From Dillenia suffruticosa (taxonomy: Eukaryota; Streptophyta; Magnoliopsida; Dilleniales; Dilleniaceae), in contig JAVTVX010000024.1 of assembly GCA_033439265.1 (NCBI GenBank), forward strand, positions 10,709,001 through 10,773,000: a DNA stretch of 64,000 bases, in the 5' to 3' direction. Positions 61,701 to 64,000 of the stretch are shown here, one piece after another (position 1 is the first letter of the stretch; each line of letters begins with the position of its first letter). A program made the position numbers and the translations under genes. A model generated the notes under the pieces. That model was not told the DNA's origin and searched no databases. It was given only the letters and a program-made list of their open reading frames with translations.

Positions 61701-61902
61701 TTTGTAAAAATGGGGTTTACTTTGATTCGCAGATTCGACAAATTAAAATATATCAAAAATTTAATTTAAATACCCCAAAATCAAAATCCAATTTAAATAA
61801 ATAAAATTTTTCTCTATAGAATTAAATTGAAGAATATCTTATTTATATATATATATTTCGAAAATGGTACAATATTACAGACACAACAGTGTCGGTGTTA
61901 TA
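58729..61902 (-). mobile_element. 3' LTR of Tekay/Del-like gypsy element F
   Basis: About 3.17 kb. Plus-strand start TGTCATGCC and end GGTGTTATA, just before a polypurine tract read on the minus strand. It aligns in reverse with the solo LTR 53782-56193. It is longer mainly in the U3 part at 61620-61900. A TA run at 60258-60278 and GA-rich tracts at 61310-61400 lie within it. Open frames here are not considered coding. Confidence 0.82.
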
Positions 61903-61903
61903 T

Positions 61904-61920
61904 TTTCTAACCCCCTAAAA
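61904..61920 (-). promoter_or_regulatory. Polypurine tract of gypsy element F
   Basis: Minus strand TTTTAGGGGGTTAGAAAA directly precedes the LTR start TATAACACC, as expected for plus-strand priming. Confidence 0.75.
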
Positions 61921-61950
61921 ACAAATTTCGTTCTCGAAACTAAAAGAGGA

Positions 61951-64000
61951 CTAAACAGCAAACAAATGGGGGTGCTGTCTCCTCATAGTCTCCTCGGGCT
62001 CCCAGGTCTCCTCCTCGACCTGGTCACTCCTTCACAAGACTCTGACCAAAGAGACTTCCTTGCTCCGTAACTTCCTGACCTGCTGATCTAGAATAGCCAC
62101 GGGCTGAACTGGAAGACTGAGGTCCTCTCGTAACTCAACAGGTGCAAGCTCTAAAATATTCGAAGGATCTGTAATGTACTTCCTCAACACTGATACATAG
62201 AAGACATCATGGATCCGAGAAAAGTCGTTTGGCAGCTTTAGTCTGTATGCCACGCTCCCAACCTTACTGAGGATACGAAATGGGCCAGTGTACCTAGAGC
62301 TCAATTTGCCCCACTGCCAATGTTGATTGAGTCCCCTCAAGGGAGAAATCCTCAAAAACACTATATCACCCACCTCAAACTCTAAAGGGCGGCGTCTCTG
62401 ATCCGCATATGCCCTTTGTCTGTCTTGGGCGGCTTTCAACCGCTCACGGATCATCCTGACCTTTTCCTTAGTTTCCTCGACTAACTTAACATTAGTAAGG
62501 TGTCTCTCGCCTACCTCATCCCAGCAAAACGTGGTGCGACACTGCCTACCGTAGAGTACCTCATAGGGTGGCATACCGATACTGGTCTGATAGCTATTAT
62601 TATATGCAAACTCTACCATCGGTAAATGTCTGTCCCAACTACCCTGAAAATCCATGACACAAGCCCGAAGCAAATCCTCGAGCGTTTAAATGGTCCTTTC
62701 CGACTGACCATCTGTCTGTGGGTGATATGCTATGCTAAAACTGAGCCGCGTACCTAAAGCTTCCTACAGCTTAGGCCAAAATCGAGAAGTGAATCTCGAA
62801 TCTCTATCTGAGACTATGGATACGGGAACTCCATGCAGTCTGACTATTTCGTCAATATACAGACGTGCCAATGTTTTTAATGGAGAGTCGCTGCGCATCG
62901 GAATGAAATGGGCAGACTTGGTGAGTCGATCGACTACCACCCAAATGGCATCATATCTGGCCTGAGTCCGCGGCAATCCCATAACAAAGTCCATAATCAC
63001 ATTTTCTCACTTCCATACGGGAATGGGAAGAGGCTGTAATACACATGCTGGCCTCTGATGCTCAGCCTTTACCTGCTGACAGACTAAACATCTAGCTACA
63101 AACTCCGCAATATCCCTCTTCATTCCTGGCCACCAATAGCTGTCTCGAATAGTTTGATACATCTTTGTACTACCGGGTGCAAGGCATAGGCCGAGGAGTG
63201 TATCTCCTCTAATATGGACTTGCAAAGATCCTCATCGACTGGTATAGCCACTCTATCTCGATAAGTCAGAAGTCCATCACTACGAACTCTGAAATCATCT
63301 ATATCACCTCTGCGGGCTCTCTCAGTAAGAGCTTGGAGCTCTGTATCAGTGCCCTGAAGCTCCCTAATACGATCCAACAACGTCGGCCTAACCTCAAACC
63401 TAGCAAACAGAGTGCCCTGATCATGACTAGCCAATCTGACTCCCAAATCCCGGAGTCCCATCAAACAAGTGAGGTATGCCGTATCGTTCTCCTGAGACGA
63501 CGAAGCTGATTTTCGGCTCAAGGTATCAGCAACCACATTGGTTTTGCCCGGATGATAATCAATGACAAGATCATAATCTTTGAGAAGTTCCAACCATCTC
63601 CTCTGTCTCAGGCTAAGTTCTCGCTGGGTGAATAAATACTTTAAACTTTTATGATCCGTATACACCCGGCAAGTCACCCCGTACAAGTAATGACGTCATA
63701 TCTTCAATGCGAAAACTATGGCGACAAACTCCAGATCGTGTGTCAGATAATTCATCTCATATTTCTTCAACTGTCTAGAAGCGTAGGCGATCATCCGACC
63801 ATTTTGCATTAAAACATAACCCAACCCTTATCGGCTATCATCACTATACACTGTATACTCCCGACTGCTGGTGGGAAGCGCCAAAATCGGAGCTGTAGTC
63901 AACCGTTGTTTGAGCTCCTGAAAACTCGCCTCACAACGGTTATCTTATACAAACTTGACACCCTTTCGCGTCAATCTAGACAATGGTGTAGCTATCCGGG
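61951..64000 (-). pseudogene. Gypsy pol of element F (RNase H, integrase), partial and broken
   Basis: From the right edge: end of RT/start of RNase H (LTTAPILALPT near 63880, [16 protein letters not shown] near 63760), then YTDHKSLKYLFTQREL and HPGKTNVVADTLSRK. The integrase H2C2 region follows (HSSAYALHPG/STKMY, YWWPGMKRDI, CLVCQQVKAEHQ), split by a frameshift near 63180. The DDE core reads [21 protein letters not shown] and QTDGQSERTI. The C-terminal domain spans 62673-62032 (LRISPLRG, YTGPFRI, FYVSVLRKY). The end motif EEETWEPEETM looks like the chromodomain-like tail of Tekay/Del elements. In-frame stops replace at least two Trp codons (near 62033 and 63005). Not functional. Confidence 0.9.

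Larger units (their letters stand above)
58729..64000 (-). mobile_element. Tekay/Del-like Ty3/gypsy element F, runs off right edge
   Basis: Minus-strand gypsy with 3' LTR on the left and pol on the right. Its left target-site candidate is CCTTG at 58724-58728; the right one is outside the window. Inserted into the RNase H end of element G. Confidence 0.85.

Noticed and set aside
61280..61769. Two overlapping frames (158 codons minus, 118 codons plus).
   Set aside because: Both come from GA/CT-rich low-complexity sequence in the LTR of gypsy F.

Overview
The window is nuclear DNA of a flowering plant, most likely a eudicot. It is AT-rich and intron-containing, and is dominated by plant Ty1/copia and Ty3/gypsy retroelements, CACTA and hAT DNA elements, SINE-like insertions and long microsatellites. 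I see no bacterial genes, CRISPR arrays, tRNA genes or rRNA genes. Species cannot be decided from the sequence.

Layout. 1-3000 holds a decayed copia gag on the minus strand with its primer-binding site and an LTR-like region carrying a dense degenerate GTCGAC motif array. 3461-4253 is an LTR-like copy of a gypsy family that recurs twice more. 5286-11060 is a class A heat-stress transcription factor gene (HSFA8-like, two coding exons, 4.6 kb intron with LINE and SINE insertions). 12276-14499 on the minus strand is a complete four-exon vacuolar iron transporter (VIT1-like, 257 aa). These two convergent genes are the only intact host genes.

16124-31042 contains a tandem segmental duplication (16124-19886 and 21001-24675) and a 9.2 kb decayed copia element (21817-31042). 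The second duplicate holds that copia's 5' LTR and leader. Comparing the copies gives empty sites that prove three later insertions: a CACTA element and two solo LTRs.

31312-34000 has the left end of another CACTA-like element and featureless AT-rich DNA. 34000-45594 is a broken host gene resembling the kinetochore/vesicle-tethering protein ZW10 on the minus strand. One of its exons is split by a complete copia element (35840-43209, 5-bp target duplication ACAAC). 45595-52330 is a second copia copy of the same broad type, truncated at its 3' end, with a 2.9 kb CACTA element (47205-50108) in its leader. That CACTA carries a very GC-rich minisatellite and two tRNA-like promoter-box pairs.

52742-64000 is a nest. 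A Tat-like gypsy remnant (5' LTR, leader, protease, RT, RNase H, apparently no gag) is interrupted by a 2.4 kb solo LTR (TSD GCCTC), then by a 420-bp hAT-type MITE inside the RT, and finally by a Tekay/Del-like chromovirus in minus orientation that runs off the right edge.

I found no convincing new functional system. The value of the window is a readable insertion history. The most unusual items are the copia inserted in a ZW10-like exon, the architecture of the 47205-50108 CACTA, microsatellites abutting the VIT1 splice donor and stop codon, and the GTCGAC array at 1863-2985.
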